In this document: positions 12,291 through 24,376 of the stretch, one piece after another
Layout: every line of letters begins with the position of its first letter
Position numbering within the stretch: the stretch's first letter is position 1
Assembly (NCBI GenBank): GCA_963580455.1
Contig: OY756962.1
Coordinates: 10,868,001 to 10,932,000 of the forward strand
Direction of reading: 5' to 3'
DNA length: 64,000 nt
DNA from: Euonymus europaeus
Taxonomy: Eukaryota; Streptophyta; Magnoliopsida; Celastrales; Celastraceae
Notes under the pieces: model-generated
Told to the model about the DNA's origin: nothing
The model's database searches: none
The model's input: the letters and a program-made list of their open reading frames with translations, nothing else
Position numbers and translations under genes: made by a program

Positions 12291-12737
12291 AAATTATTGT
12301 ATATGAATTACAATAATTTGAAATCTTATGTCAGACAAAAACTGTCACAAAATTCTGTCACAAAAGAAGTGAATTTGAAATCCTGTGACAGAAAAAAACA
12401 GTCACAAAATTCTGTCACGACTACTGAATTTCGGCGCCAAAGATTCGATACCCGTCAAAAAAGTCTTGATAAACAAAAACTGTCACAAAAATACAAAATT
12501 TCAAATTTTGGAAAAAGTCAATACCTGCCAAAAAAAAGTCAACACCTGCCAAAATATTATCCAAATTAATTAAAAAATGAATTTCATTGTGTGATAGATT
12601 TATGATTATTAATATCTATCATTAATTCATGACATATGCTTTTTCTGTCATAAAAAGATGATTGTGACATAGATGATAGAATTGAAAACTGTCATGCACC
12701 CCATTTTATGACAGTTTTTATCTATCATCTATGGCTC
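12291..12737. repeat. CACTA right subterminal repeats
   Basis: Repeated 'ctgtcacaaaa', 'tgtgacag' and 'tgatagat' words, including inverted pairs such as 'tgtgacag' followed closely by 'cagtcaca' (about 12380-12402) and 'gacagtttttatctatcatc' near the end. This mirrors the left subterminal block. Confidence 0.75.
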
Positions 12738-12751
12738 TTTTTGGTGTAGTG
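12738..12751 (-). repeat. CACTA right terminal inverted repeat
   Basis: TTTTTGGTGTAGTG, inverse of the left end with two central mismatches. It is followed directly by the aaa target duplication and 'caataaaaagtgcatacc' of the interrupted monomer. Confidence 0.92.
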
Positions 12752-14932
12752 AAACAATAAAAAGTGCATACCGAGCAACTTTCATGGCCCGAAATTTTTC
12801 AAATCTCCTTATGGACGAGCTTTTAACGATTTTGTCTATTTATCATAGAAAGTTGGTGTTTTAACATCGAAATAATCTACGAAGCTTATACTCGTAAAAT
12901 TTGACATAGAAGAACAATAAAAAGTGTACACCGAGCAACTTTGATGGCCCGAAATGGCTCAACTGTCTAGGTGGAGTTTTTTTAATAGTTTTGCCAAATT
13001 TAGACCGAAATTTGTTCTCTTGACAACAAAACAATTTACGAAGCGAATACTAGTAATTTTGGACATAAAGAAACAATAAAAAGTGCATACCGAGCAACTT
13101 TCATGGTTTGAAATTGCTCAACTCTCCCTAAGGAGGAGCTTTTAACGGTTTTGTCTATTTATGATAGAAAGTTGGTGTTTTGACATCGAAATAATCTTGG
13201 AAGCTTATACACGTAAAATTTGACATAGAAGAACAATAAAAAATGTACACCGAGCAAGTATGACGCTCCCAAGTTACTCAACTCTATTTATGGTGGAGCT
13301 TTTAACGGTTTTTGTCCATTTGTCATAGAATGGTGGTGTTCTGGCATCGAAATAATATAGGAAGCTCATACTCATAAAATGTGACTTAGAAGAACAATAA
13401 AAAGTGTACACCGAACAAGTTTGATGCCCCGAAATTGCTCAACTCTCTCGGTGGAGTTATTTTTAATAGTTTTGCCAAATTTAGACCAAATTTTGTTATC
13501 CTGACAACAAAACAATTTATGAAGCGAATACTAGTAATTTTGGACATAAAGAAACAATAGAAATTGCATACTGAGCAACTTTCATGGTTCAGAATTTCTC
13601 AACTCTCCTTATGGAGAAGCTTTTGACGGTTTTGTCTATTTGTTATAGAAAGTTGGTGTTTTGGCATCGAAATACTCTAGGAAGCTTATACTCGTAAAAT
13701 TTGACATAGAATAACTATAAAAAGTGTCCACCGAGCAACTTTGATGGCCTGAAATTGCTCAACTCTCTTGGTGGAGTTATTTTTAATAGTTTTGCCAAAT
13801 CTAGACGGAAATTTGTTCTCTTGACAACAAAACAATTTACGAAGCGAATACTAATAATTTTGGACATAAAGAAACAATAAAAAGTGCATACTGAGCAAGT
13901 TTCATGGTTCAGAATTGCTCAACTCTCCTTATGGAGGAGTTTTTAACAGTTTTGTCTATTCATCTTAGAAAGTTGGTGTTTGGCATCGAAATAATCTAGG
14001 AAGCTTATACTCGTAAAATTTGACATAGAAGAACGGTAAAAAGTGTACAACGAGCAAGTATGATGGTCCGAAGTTGTTCAACTCTATCTATGGTGGAGCT
14101 TTTAATGATTGTAGTCCATTTGTCATAGAAAGATATTGTTTTGGCATCGAAATAATTTAGGAAGCTTGTACTCGTAAAATTTGACATTGAAGAACAATAA
14201 AAAGTATACACCGAGCAACTTTGATGGCCTGAAATTGCTCAACTCTCTAGTGGAGTTTTTTTAATAGTTTTGGCAAATTTAGACCAAAATTTGTTCTCTT
14301 GACAACAAAACAATTTACAAAGCGAATACTAGTAATTTTGGACATAAAGAAACAATAAAAAGTGCATACCGAGCAACTTTCATGGTTCGGAATTGATCAA
14401 CTCTCCTTATGGAGGAGCTTTTAACGATTTTGTCAATTTATCATAGAAAAATGGTGTTTTGAAATCGAAATAATCTAGGAAGCTTATACTCGTAAAATTT
14501 GACATAGAAGAACAATAAAAAGTGTACACCGAGCAACTTTGATGGCCCGAAATTGCTCAACTGTCTAGGTGGAGTTTTTTTAATGGCTTTGCCAAATTTA
14601 GGCCGAAATTTGGTCTCTTGACAACAAAACAATTTACGAAGCGAATACTAGTAATTTTGGACATAAAGAAACAATAAAAAGTGCATACCGAGCAACTTTC
14701 ACGGTTCGGAATTGCTCAACTCTCCTTATGGAGGAGCTTTTAACGGTTTTGTCTATTTATCATAGAAAGTTGGTGTTTTGACATCAAAATAATCTAGGAA
14801 GCTTATACTCATAAAATTTGATATAGAAGAACAATAAAAAGTGTACACCGAGCAACTTTGATGGTCTGAAGTTGCTCAACTGTATCTACGGTGGAGCTTT
14901 TAACGGTTTTTGTACATTTGTCATAGAAAGGT
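12752..14932 (+). repeat. 160-bp satellite array, second block
   Basis: Forward-orientation monomers continuing the left block after the CACTA insertion. It repeats the A/B alternation and the type C units, for example 'caagtatgacgctcccaag' near 13255, the counterpart of 915. Variants shared with the left block, such as 'tcatagaaaaatggtg' at 1626 and 14443, indicate longer-range duplication between the two blocks. No gene. Confidence 0.96.
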
Positions 14933-17162
14933 TGTGAAACCCCGACCCAAAATTTTTTGGAATTTTTGAGTTTTTCACAAAGGGGAAAAACTGGACTAGG
15001 CGCTACGCCTAGTCCAGTGGGAGGCTGGAAATGAAGAGCACCATAAGAAGCTGGAGCGCCTGGGCGCCCGAACAGCACGCCTAGGTGGTGTGCGCCTAGG
15101 CGTGTGCAGAAGTGCGCCCAATGGCGCCTAATCCAGCGATTTCAGGAAAGAAAAGAAGCTGAGAAAGTGAGGCACTGGACTAAGCGCACCAGGGGGCGTC
15201 TAGGCGCTGCGGCTAGTCAAGTGGGTGACGAAAAATGGAGTAGGCTCAAAGGTGCCTAGGCGCACCTCGCCTGGGCGTGGAAATCCTACACGCCCAAGAT
15301 GCCGCCCGGTGCAGCGCCAAAGTGATTTAGGTTAAGGCCAGGGAGTCTAGGCGCCCACGGTAAGGCCTAGGCGCTACCTACGTTTTTCAAAAGGCTCCAG
15401 CGAGCCATTTTAGACATTTTTCTGGTATGTTTTAGTTCTAGAGAGAGATAGAGAGACGATTCTAGAGAGAGAAGTGTGTTTGAGGTGATTATTGGAGATT
15501 GGAGCTTGGTTTTGGAGATTGGGAAAGGATTCAAGGAAGATTCAAGCCTTGGAGGTAAGTTTCTTCATTTTTCCATTTCTAGGGTTTTGAGTAGATCTTG
15601 TTAGTTTCGTTTAGAGTTGATTCCTATGGTTTAGATATGTTAATCCTAGGTTGATTTTTGATGTATATGTAGATTGGTTTGTGATTTGGAGTAGAGTTGA
15701 GCTTGGTTGAGTTTGGAGGATTTTGGAGAAAATTCTAGAGAGAGAAGGTGAGTAAATTCGAATTTATTGATTTAATTGATGTTTATATGAGTTGTGGTTG
15801 ATATATTGATGTGTGTAAGGTTTAGGCAAACCGAAACCCTAGGAACAGAATTTGGGGATTTGTGGTAAATTGCTCGACACGAGGTAGGGGATTTCCAACC
15901 ATTCTTTCTATCGTTCTTTTTCGATATTTTAAGAGCGTTTTGATTCCTCATTGGTCGTTTTAATTGTGTTTCTGCCTTAATTGCTTCTAAGGGGAAACTA
16001 ACCCTAATTTTGGATTATTGTAAATTCTTGATGTTGCATAACCCGATTGTGTGTGTTCCATCATCTATGGGCACGATGTGACTTCCGTTCATGCATCATG
16101 ATAGTTATGTATATTTATATGTAGGTTGTTGATATATATACCCTTTCGACATGTCATGACATTAATGCATTAGAGTTGCATGGGGGACCGGGTATGGACT
16201 CGGGACTCCTTAGGATTCTTGAAAGCTACTTGGAAGGATGATGAGGTGATGAGAGTTACCGCCGAGTCAAGTGAATTCCAAGTATGATAACGCACTAGAG
16301 GTATGGTTGATGAGAAACCTTGCCGGGAGTGGTGCGGGCGTGATAGGATCACGCAACCGGGTAATCCAGGAGCGTTTAATATTGGGGAGCGTGCTCCTGT
16401 TCAATAGTCATGGTTAGCGACCATGATATTGATGAGTTGATTTGGTGAGCTTGCTCACGTTCGATACTACATGGGACGAGCCATGGTATCGATGAGGTTT
16501 GCTCATTGTGGGGATTGCCCGGGTAGATGTTCTATGTGAATGTTGAGTATATGTACATGTGGTAGGTTTCATATTGATGCATAGCTTATTGTTTCCGATT
16601 CGGCCTTATACTCTGAGCTTCTTGCTCACCCTCTACTTTCATTCCTTCCCACAGGTGATACTGGTACAGGTACAGGTACAGGTACTAGTGGAGCGGATCA
16701 GTGAGAGCGGGATGTGACATGAATGGCCCCGGGTAGGATGGGAGTGCTAGAGAGATACTCTAAGAACGTATTTTGTATATGATGTATTGATGTTTATTCA
16801 TGATAATCTTATAACCATTTGGCGCCAGAGGGTGTATGCATGATGTATGCTGAGTTGATTTTTGGTTATATGATATTATGAATTTAATGATGTGTTTATA
16901 CTATCAGTTTGTGCATGCTGGTAGTGGATGGCCTGAGGTCCCTAGGATCAGGATTGCATGTGATTGAGGCCTGAGGCCTGGCTAGGTTGCTAGTGTGATG
17001 GATTGTGAATATATATATATTGCTGCGCGTTTTCTGATGTAGGCGGGGACGCTCCGATATACAGAGAGATGCCGCCAGATTTTCGGTTCGCCGGATGATC
17101 GCACTAGCGGCCTAGGACGGTGCCGGAGGACACCCGTGGCGTGGCCGGACCGGGGCGTCACA
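14933..17162 (+). repeat. Element 1 5' LTR
   Basis: tgtgaaac ... gtcaca. U3 is rich in 'gcgcctaggcg'-type words, many degraded compared with the 3' LTR. (GA)n stretches lie near 15440-15475, and a GTAAGT donor-like site follows at 15555. A 'ggtaca' hexamer is repeated near 16665-16685. Compared with the 3' LTR it lacks about 24 bp near 15820 and about 23 bp near 16612. Confidence 0.94.
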
Positions 17163-17165
17163 ATT

Positions 17166-17176
17166 TGGTATCAGAG
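17166..17176 (+). promoter_or_regulatory. Element 1 primer-binding site
   Basis: TGGTATCAGAG, complementary to the 3' end of plant initiator tRNA-Met, three bases after the LTR. It would prime minus-strand DNA synthesis. Confidence 0.92.
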
Positions 17177-17246
17177 GGAGGTTTGTTTGATTTATATATG
17201 TAGGATCGGGGATGGGTCCTAGATGTGTGGTAGTGTAATTCAGGCC

Positions 17247-17345
17247 ATGTCACAACCGCTGCTGATCCGGTATGTTTTCCTTATCTCTAATAAATCTTCT
17301 GTTGAGTTGTGTGTTAAATGGTATTGTCTGTTTGCCATGCAGATG
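17247..17345 (+). promoter_or_regulatory. Element 1 leader: mini-ORF, intron-like segment and gag start
   Basis: An ATG at 17247 opens the codons M-S-Q-P-L-L-I and two bases, up to 17269. The segment 17270-17342 starts GTATGT and ends 'tttgccatgcag' (73 bp), with good plant intron ends. Removing it would complete an Arg codon and put TGA one base into the gag ATG (ATGA overlap). A second in-frame ATG lies upstream at 17223. Splicing is inferred, not shown. Confidence 0.5.
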
Positions 17346-18660
17346 AATACCCGTAGAACTACCAGGTCCGAGAGTGGGACTAAGGTACCTCGTGGCAGAG
17401 GCCGACGGGGAGTCGATAGGGTCCGAGGTAGAGGTCGTAGTGTCGGGGTGGAACGTGTTACTTGAGGTACACCTAGCACTGAGGATTCGGTTCCGAATGT
17501 AGATCCGGAGTTGAGAGAGGAGGAGATAGTTCCTGAGGGACTACCGACTGAGAGTGCTGCTCAGCAGGCACCACCTGCAGGACCTGTTGCTCCTATTACC
17601 ACAGGGGGGCAACCGATGACGATGGCTGGACTAGCTAGTTTCATGATGAGCATGGTGCAGACACAAGCACAGACAATAGCATAAGCAGTGGCTCAGGCGA
17701 TAGGTGCAAGTGGCACACGTACTGAGGGAGTGGTACCCGAGGCTACTACTGAGGTAGCTACAGCACTGAGAGATGGAAAGGGTATGTATGAGGTGGATCA
17801 GCTGAGGAGGACTTCTCCTCCAACCTTTTTTGTAGATGGAACGGGAGTGGGGGCGGAGGAGTGGTTCAATCAATTGAGCATGAGGATGGACACATTGGAA
17901 ATACCCGATGAGAGAGGGGTGAAGTTTGTTTTCTATTATCTGAGTGGAGTGGCTTATGAATGGTGGATGCCCATGGGTCAGAGGCAGAATGAGCTGACGT
18001 GGACCTCTTTTGAGCAGTTGTTCATGGAGAAGTTTGTACCGAGACCTCTGCAGACTGAGAAGGCCAAGCAGTTTCTTGATTTGTTGCAGACATCAGAGAT
18101 GACAGTGTCTCAGTACACCAAGCAGTTCGAGGAGTTATATCGGTTTGGGAGAGAGTTTGCTCCTACCGATGCAAAGAAGGCGGCAAGGTACCGAGATGGG
18201 TTGCTACCCAGTCTTGGGAGGATGGTGATGGCCACTAGGGTGGTGTCGTATGATGATACAGTAGAGATGGCGTTGGAATTTAAGTTGAGTGAGCGGAATG
18301 AGGCTTAGAGGAAGCGTTGAGTGACTGAGAGTAGTGGTGGTGGTGGTGGCAGCCACAAGAAGTAGATGACTGATTTTCGTCATCAGAAAGAGGACCGAGG
18401 CAAGGGTCCAAGTCCCCCAGGGGCAAGGTGACGTGCTATAAGTGTGGGAAAGGGGGACACATGAAGAAAGAGTGCAGAGCTTCTGGGTTTAAGTGCTATG
18501 GTTGTGGCAAGACAGGCCACAAGAAGAGTGAGTGTCCGCAGGATAGCCAGGGAGGGCAGCATCAGCCTCAGATACCGGGGGTACCACCTCCAACTCTTCC
18601 TTCCACTATTCCATCGGGAGGGAGAGGGCGAAGTGGAGGTAGACAGTCTCAGTAGCAGCA
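17343..18660 (+). pseudogene. Element 1 gag, broken
   Basis: Capsid/nucleocapsid part of the gag-pol frame. A basic Arg/Gly-rich N-terminus (MNTRRTTRSESG) is followed by the Retrotrans_gag region with 'GAEEWFNQLSMRMDTLEIPD' and '[20 protein letters not shown]' (about 17830-18290). Two CCHC zinc knuckles follow at about 18431-18532, with all C, C, H, C residues kept ('CYKCGKGGHMKKEC' and 'CYGCGKTGHKKSEC'). Stops are at 17463 (TGA), 17682 (TAA), 18306 (TAG), 18318 (TGA), 18363 (TAG) and 18653 (TAG). The frame also changes between about 18366 and 18427. The ATG at 17337, two codons upstream, is an alternative unspliced start. Confidence 0.9.
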
Positions 18661-18691
18661 GTATGCCCTAACGGATGGTCGTGTTTTTGCT

Positions 18692-21600
18692 ATGGAAAAT
18701 CAGGAGGCACAGGAGCATCCCAACTTCATTGGAGGTACATTTTTTATAATGAATTGTTTCGCAAGAGTCTTATTTGACTCTGGAGCTACCTCATCATTTA
18801 TTACTAGTTCGTTAGCGAACGCACTAGCGGTGGAGATTTCACCGATTAGGAAAATGTTTACGGTGTCCTCACCATTCAGGCACTTTACCACGTTGCAGGG
18901 GGTAGTGTTAGGATGTGAGTGTCGGTTTGGAGAGATAACTCTACAAGCCGATTTGTATGTGTTAGATTTCAAGGACTTCGATGTGATACTTGGAGTGGAT
19001 TGGTTGACAAAGCACCAAGGAGTGCTTGATTTTTGGTAAAGGAGGATTACTCTTAGAGTACCGGAGGGTGGAGTGATTCACTTACAAGGATCAAAGGGGA
19101 TGCCATGTCCTCATTTCATGGATAACCGTTCGTATCAGGATTGTAGAGTCGCAAGTTTGGTTACTTCGGCTCCTAAGGGAGATGTAGCTACGATGATTCG
19201 GGTAGTGGAAGAGTTTATGGATGTCTTTCCGGAAGAGTTGCCGGGATTACCTCCAAAGAGGGAGATTGACTTTGCTATTGAGTTACATCCGAACGTGAAG
19301 CCGATTTCGATTCGGCCATATCGGATGGCTCCAGCAGAGTTGAAGGAGTTGAGTTCTCAATTAGAGGAGTTGCTAGACTAGGGATTCATTAGACCGAGTG
19401 TGTCCCCGTGGGGAGCACCGGTGTTGTTTGTCAAGAAGAAAAATGGAAGTTTGAGGATGTGTATTGATTATAGGCAGTTGAATAAGGTTACAGTAAGGAA
19501 TAAGTATCCATTGCCTAGGATCAATGATTTGTTTGATCAATTGAGAGGTGCTAGGCATTTTCTAAGATTGACTTGAGGTCGGGATATCATCAGTTGAGGA
19601 TCAAGGATAAGGATATCCAGAAAACAACGTTTAGAACTCGTTATGGGCATTATGAGTTTCTTATGATGCCATTTGGGTTGACAAATGCCCCAGCGGTGTT
19701 CATGGACCTAATGCAAAGGGTTCTTAGACCGTTTTTGGATTACTTTGTGGTGGTGTTTATAGATGATATATTGATTTATTCTCCTGCGGAGGAAGAGCAC
19801 GAGGAACACTTGAAGGTAGTGTTACAGGCATTGAGGGAGAATCAACTGTATGCTAAATTGAGTAAGTGTGAATTTTGGGCCACGAAAGTAAAGTTCCTAG
19901 GCCATGTGATCACTCAAGAAGGCATAGAGGTTGACTACTCCAAGGTTGAGTCGGTTCTGAATTGGGAGAGACCAACGAATGTGACAGAGATCTGGAGTTT
20001 TCTGGGATTGGCAGGTTACTACCGGAGGTTTATTGAGGATTTTTCGAGAGTTGCTTCCCCGATGACGCGGCTCACAAAGAAGGGTACACCGTTTGTGTGG
20101 ACTGATGAGTGCGAGGCCGCATTTTAGGAGTTGAAGAAGAGGTTGACAACACCTCCAGTGTTAGTGGTTCCGGAAAGGAATGTAGGCTACCAGGTGTATT
20201 GCGATGCGTCTGGAGTTGGTTTAGGCTGTGTGTTGATGCAACGGGTCTGAGTGATAGAGTATGGATCAAGGTTGCTCAAGTTACATGAGATGAATTATCC
20301 GGTGCATGATTTGGAGTTAGCGGCAGTGGTGTTTGCACTTAAGCAATGGAGGTATTATCTTTACGGAGAAAGATTTGAAGTGTTTTCGGATCAGAAGAGC
20401 CTCAAGTATCTATTCACCCAAAGAGAGTTAAACTTGCGTCAAAGGAGGTGGATGGAATACTTGGAGGACTTCGACTTCGATTTGCAATACCATCCCGGTA
20501 AGGCAAATGTAGTCGCGGATGCATTGAGTAGGAAGAAGAGGATTTCTAGCCTATTCATGCATGAGTGGGGAATTGTGGAGACAACCAATGAGTTTGGATT
20601 GGAGTTGAGGAGTCAAGAGGAAAAGACCTATTTGTCTTCTATAACTTCGAGAGCTATAATGGTTCAGAAGGTTTTAGATGCACAGAATGGGGATCGTACA
20701 TTTGATGTAATTGATGAAACTCTTAGATGGGTTAGAGGGAATGATGGTGGAGTACGATATGCGGGAAGACTAGTAGTTCCTGATGATGATGAGTTGAGGC
20801 AAGAGATTCTGAAGGAGGCACACCATTCGTGGTTTGACATGCATCCCGGGGGTACGAAGATGTACCAAGACTTGAAGCGAAATTTCTGGTGGAGAGGTAT
20901 GAAAGTCGATGTGGCTAAGTTTGTGGTAAAATGTTTAACTTGTCAGCAAGTGAAGGCAGAACATCAAAGACCAGCAGGGTTGTTGCAACCATTACCAGTA
21001 GTGGAATGGAAGTGGGAGCAGATCACTATGGACTTTGTGACGGCTTTGCCAATGACTCAGAGGAGGCATGACACAGTTTGGATGGTAGTGGACAGATTGA
21101 CCAAGTCTGCACACTTCTTACCCATGAACAAGACGGATTCATTGGAGACCTTGAGTACTATGTATGTCAAAGAGATTTTGAGACTTCACGGAATTCCATT
21201 GTCTATTGTGTCGGACCGAGACCCGCGGTTCACAGGTAGATTCTGGAGTAGTTTACAGGAGGCATTGGGAACGAAGTTGGATTTCTCTACAGCTTATCAT
21301 CCTCAGAGTGATGGACAGAGTGAGAGAGCTATACAAATTTTGGAGGATATGCTGCGAGCATGTGTTGTGGACTTTGGAGGAAGTTGGGATCGGTAATTAC
21401 ATTTGACGGAGTTTGTGTATAACAACTCTTTCCAAAGTAGTATCAGGATGGCACCTTAAGAGGCGCTCTACGGGAGGCCTTGTAGGTCGCCTTTGTGTTG
21501 GGCGGAGGTTGGTGAGAAGGTTGTTTCAGGACCGGAGATTGTCAAAGAAGCTCGATAGAGAGTTGAGGAGATCCGAAAGCGATTGATCACCGCTCAGAGC

Positions 21601-22185
21601 CGACAAAAGTCTTATGCTGACCGGAGGAGGAGACCGTTGGAGTTCGCTGTAGGCGATAAGGTCTTCTTGAAGGTTAGTCCGAGACGGGGGATTCAGAGAT
21701 ATAGCAAGCATGGGAATTTGGCACCGAGATTTGTGGGGCCATTTGAGATTTTGGAGACAGTTGGACCGGTGGCGTACCGTTTGGCACTTCCACCGAAGCT
21801 TGAGAAGGTTCACAATGTATTCCATGTATCAATGCTTTGGAAATATGAGCCGGATCCGTCGCATGTGATAGATTGGACTACGTTGGAAATTGAGGAAGAT
21901 GGAAGTTACACTCTTCAACCGGTGAAGATTCTAGACCGACAGAATAAGGTCACGAGGTCGAGTGTGATACCATTGGCAAAAGTGATGTGGATGTACCACG
22001 GAGTTGAAGAAGCAACTTGGGAGTTGGAGCCTCGAATGAAAGAAAAGTACCCGGAGTTGTTCACTGATTTAGGTAAGTGTGTATTTAAATTTCGGGATGA
22101 AATTTTATTAAGGGGGGGAGGATGTGAAACCCTGACCCAAAATTTTTTGGAATTTTTTAGTTTTTTCGCAAAGGGGAAAAACTAG
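18692..22185 (+). pseudogene. Element 1 pol (PR-RT-RH-INT-chromodomain), broken
   Basis: Continues the gag frame. Aspartic protease with D-S-G-A at 18776; reverse transcriptase with '[19 protein letters not shown]' and F-I-D-D at 19756-19767; RNase H from about 20195 with 'YCDASG' and 'FSDQKSL'; integrase with a His/Cys zinc finger (about 20821-20950), 'TMDFVTALP', 'SDRDPRF' and '[10 protein letters not shown]'; C-terminal chromodomain (about 21930-22066) with 'VKILDRQNKVTRSSVIPL' and 'MWMYHGVEEATWELE'. Chromodomains of this kind tether integrase to modified histone H3 (family knowledge). Stops at 19037, 19379, 20125, 20248, 21394, 21457 and 21556, plus a one-base loss near 19560. The last open frame runs through the polypurine tract into the LTR. 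Confidence 0.93.
22110..22122 (+). promoter_or_regulatory. Element 1 polypurine tract
   Basis: aagggggggagga directly before the 3' LTR; plus-strand DNA primer in reverse transcription. Confidence 0.9.
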
Positions 22186-24376
22186 ACTAGGCGCACCAGG
22201 TGGCGCCTAGTCCAGTGGGAGGCTGGAAATGAAGAGCACTAGAAGAAGCTGGAGCGCCTAGGCGCCCGAACAGCATGCCTAGGTGGTGTGTGCCTAGGCG
22301 TGTGCAGAGGTGGGCCCAATGGCGTCTAATCCAGCGATTTCAGGAAAGAAAAAAGTCGAGAAACTGACGCACTGGACTAGGCGCACCAGGGGGCGTCTAG
22401 GCACTGCGCCTAGTCTAGTGGGTGACGGAAAATGGAGTAGGCGCACCTCGCCTGGGCGTGGAAATCCTACATGCCCAGGATGCCGCCCAGTGCAGCGCCA
22501 AAGTGATTTAGGTTAAGGCCAGGGCGCCTAGGCGCCCAGGGTAGCGCCTAGGCGCTACCCGCGTTTTTCAAAAGGCTCCAGCGAGCCATTTTAGACATTT
22601 TTCTGGTATGCTTCAGTACTAGAGAGAGAGAGACGATTCTAGAGAGAGAAGTGTGTTTGAGGTGATTATTGGAGATTGGAGCTTGGTTTTGGAGATTGGG
22701 AAAGGATTCAAGGAAGATTCAAGCCTTGGAGGTAAGTTTCTTCATTTTTCCATTTATAGGGTTTTGAGTAGATCTTGTTAGTTTTGTTTAGAGTTGATTC
22801 CTATGGTTTAGATATGTTAATCCTAGGTTGATTTTGGATGTATATGTAGATTGGTTTGTGATTTGGAGTAGAGTTGAGCTTGGTTGAGTTTGGAGGATTT
22901 TGGAGAAAATTCTAGAGAGAAAAGGTGAGTAAATTCGAATTTATTGATTTAATTGATGTTTATATGAGTTGTGGTTGATATATTGATGCGTGTAAGGGTT
23001 CGGTTTCGCCACATTGTAGGTTTAGGCAAACCGAAACCCTAGGAACGGAATTTGGGGATTTGTGGTAAATTGCTCGACACGAGGTAGGGGATTTCCAACC
23101 ATTCTTTCAATCGTTCGTTTTCGATATTTTAAGAGCGTTTCGATTCCTCATTGGTCGTTTTAATTGTGTTTCCGCCTTAATTGCTTCTAAGGGGAAACGA
23201 ACCCTAATTTTGGATTATTGTAAATTTTTGATGTTGCATAACCCGATTGTGTGTGTTCCATCATCTATGGGCACGATGTGACTTCCGTTCATGCATCATG
23301 ATAGTTATGTATATATATATGTAGGTTGTTGACATATATACCCTTTCGGCATGTCATGACATTAATGCATTAGAGTTGCATGGGGGACCGGGTATGGACT
23401 CGGCACTCCTTAGGATTCTTGAAAGCTACTTGGAAGGATGACGAGGTGATGAGAGTTACCACCGAGTCAAGTGAATTCCAAGTATGATAACGCACTACAG
23501 GTATGGTTAATGAGGAACCTTGCCGGGAGTGGTGCGGGCGTGATAGGATCACGCAACCGGGTAATCCAAGAGCGTTTGATGTTGGGGAGCGTGCTCCTGT
23601 TCAATAGTCATGGTTAGCGACCATGATATTGATGAGTTGATTTGGTGAGCTTGCTCACGTTCGATACTACATGGGACGAGCCATGGTATCGATGAGGTTT
23701 GCTCATTGAGGGGATTGCCCGGGTAGATGTTCTATGTGAATGTTGAGTATATGTACATGTGGTAGGTTTCATATTGATGCATAGCCTATTGTTTCCGATT
23801 CGGCCTTATACTCATGTTACTCATAACCCTACTGAGCTTCTTGCTCACCCTCTACTTTCATTCCTTCCCACAGGTGATACTGGTACAGGTACAGGTACTA
23901 GTGGAGCGGATCAGTGAGAGCGGGATGTGACATGGATGGCCCTGGGTAGGATGGGAGTGCTAGAGAGATACTGTAAGCACGTATTTTGTATATGATGTAT
24001 TGATGTTTATTCATGATAATCTTATAACCATTTGGCACCAGAGGGTGTATGCATGATGTATGCTGAGTTGATTTTTGGTTATATGATATTATGAATTTAA
24101 TGATGTGTTTATACTATCAATTTGTGCGTGCTGGTAGTGGATGGCCTGAGGCCCCTAGGATCAGGATTGCATGGGATTGAGGCCTGAGGCCTGTCTAGGT
24201 TGCTAGTGTGATGGATTGTGAATATATATATATATTGCTGCGCATTTTCTGATGTAGGCGGGGACTCTCCGATATACGGGGAGATGCCGCCAGATTTTCG
24301 GTTCGCCGGATGATCGCACTAGCGGCCTAGGACGGTGCCGGAGGGCACTATTGGCGTGCCTGGACCGGGCGTCACA
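22123..24376 (+). repeat. Element 1 3' LTR
   Basis: tgtgaaac ... gtcaca. U3 keeps clear palindromes: a 16-bp one at 22522-22537 and a 22-bp one at 22539-22560, both centred on GCGCCTAGGCGC. It has one 'ggtaca' unit fewer than the 5' LTR, and it keeps 'tcggtttcgccacattg' (about 23001) and 'atgttactcataaccctact' (about 23813), which are missing from the 5' LTR. Confidence 0.94.

Larger units (their letters stand above)
2637..12751 (+). mobile_element. CACTA (En/Spm-type) DNA transposon, decayed autonomous copy
   Basis: A 10,115-bp element interrupting a satellite monomer. It starts with CACTACAAGAAAAA and ends with TTTTTGGTGTAGTG, an imperfect terminal inverted repeat with the CACTA hallmark. 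It is flanked by the 3-bp target duplication aaa (2634-2636 and 12752-12754), the size expected for this superfamily. Inside are subterminal repeats, a TNP2-type transposase gene and a second gene with Transposase_24-like and Ulp1-like parts, both on the plus strand. Both genes are broken, so this copy should not move by itself. Removing the element and one aaa restores a continuous satellite monomer. Confidence 0.95.
14933..24376 (+). mobile_element. Ty3/gypsy chromovirus (Tekay-like), element 1
   Basis: Complete LTR element of 9,444 bp with two LTRs of 2,230 and 2,254 bp, a tRNA-Met primer site, a gag-pol remnant and a polypurine tract. Both LTRs start tgtgaaac and end in caca. Flanks are aaggt (14928-14932) and gaggt (24377-24381), a 5-bp target duplication with one change. 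The LTR pair differs by clear substitutions in U3 and several indels, and the coding frame has 13 stops, so this is the oldest-looking gypsy copy here. The Tekay-like placement rests on single-frame gag-pol, long LTRs and the C-terminal chromodomain; a tree would be needed to confirm it. Confidence 0.95.

Noticed and set aside
12340..12500. Stand-alone MITE from the inverted 'ctgtcaca/tgtgacag' words
   Set aside because: No separate target duplication; better explained as CACTA subterminal repeats.
17166..17176. tRNA gene near the primer site
   Set aside because: Only the 11-base primer complement is present; no cloverleaf around it.
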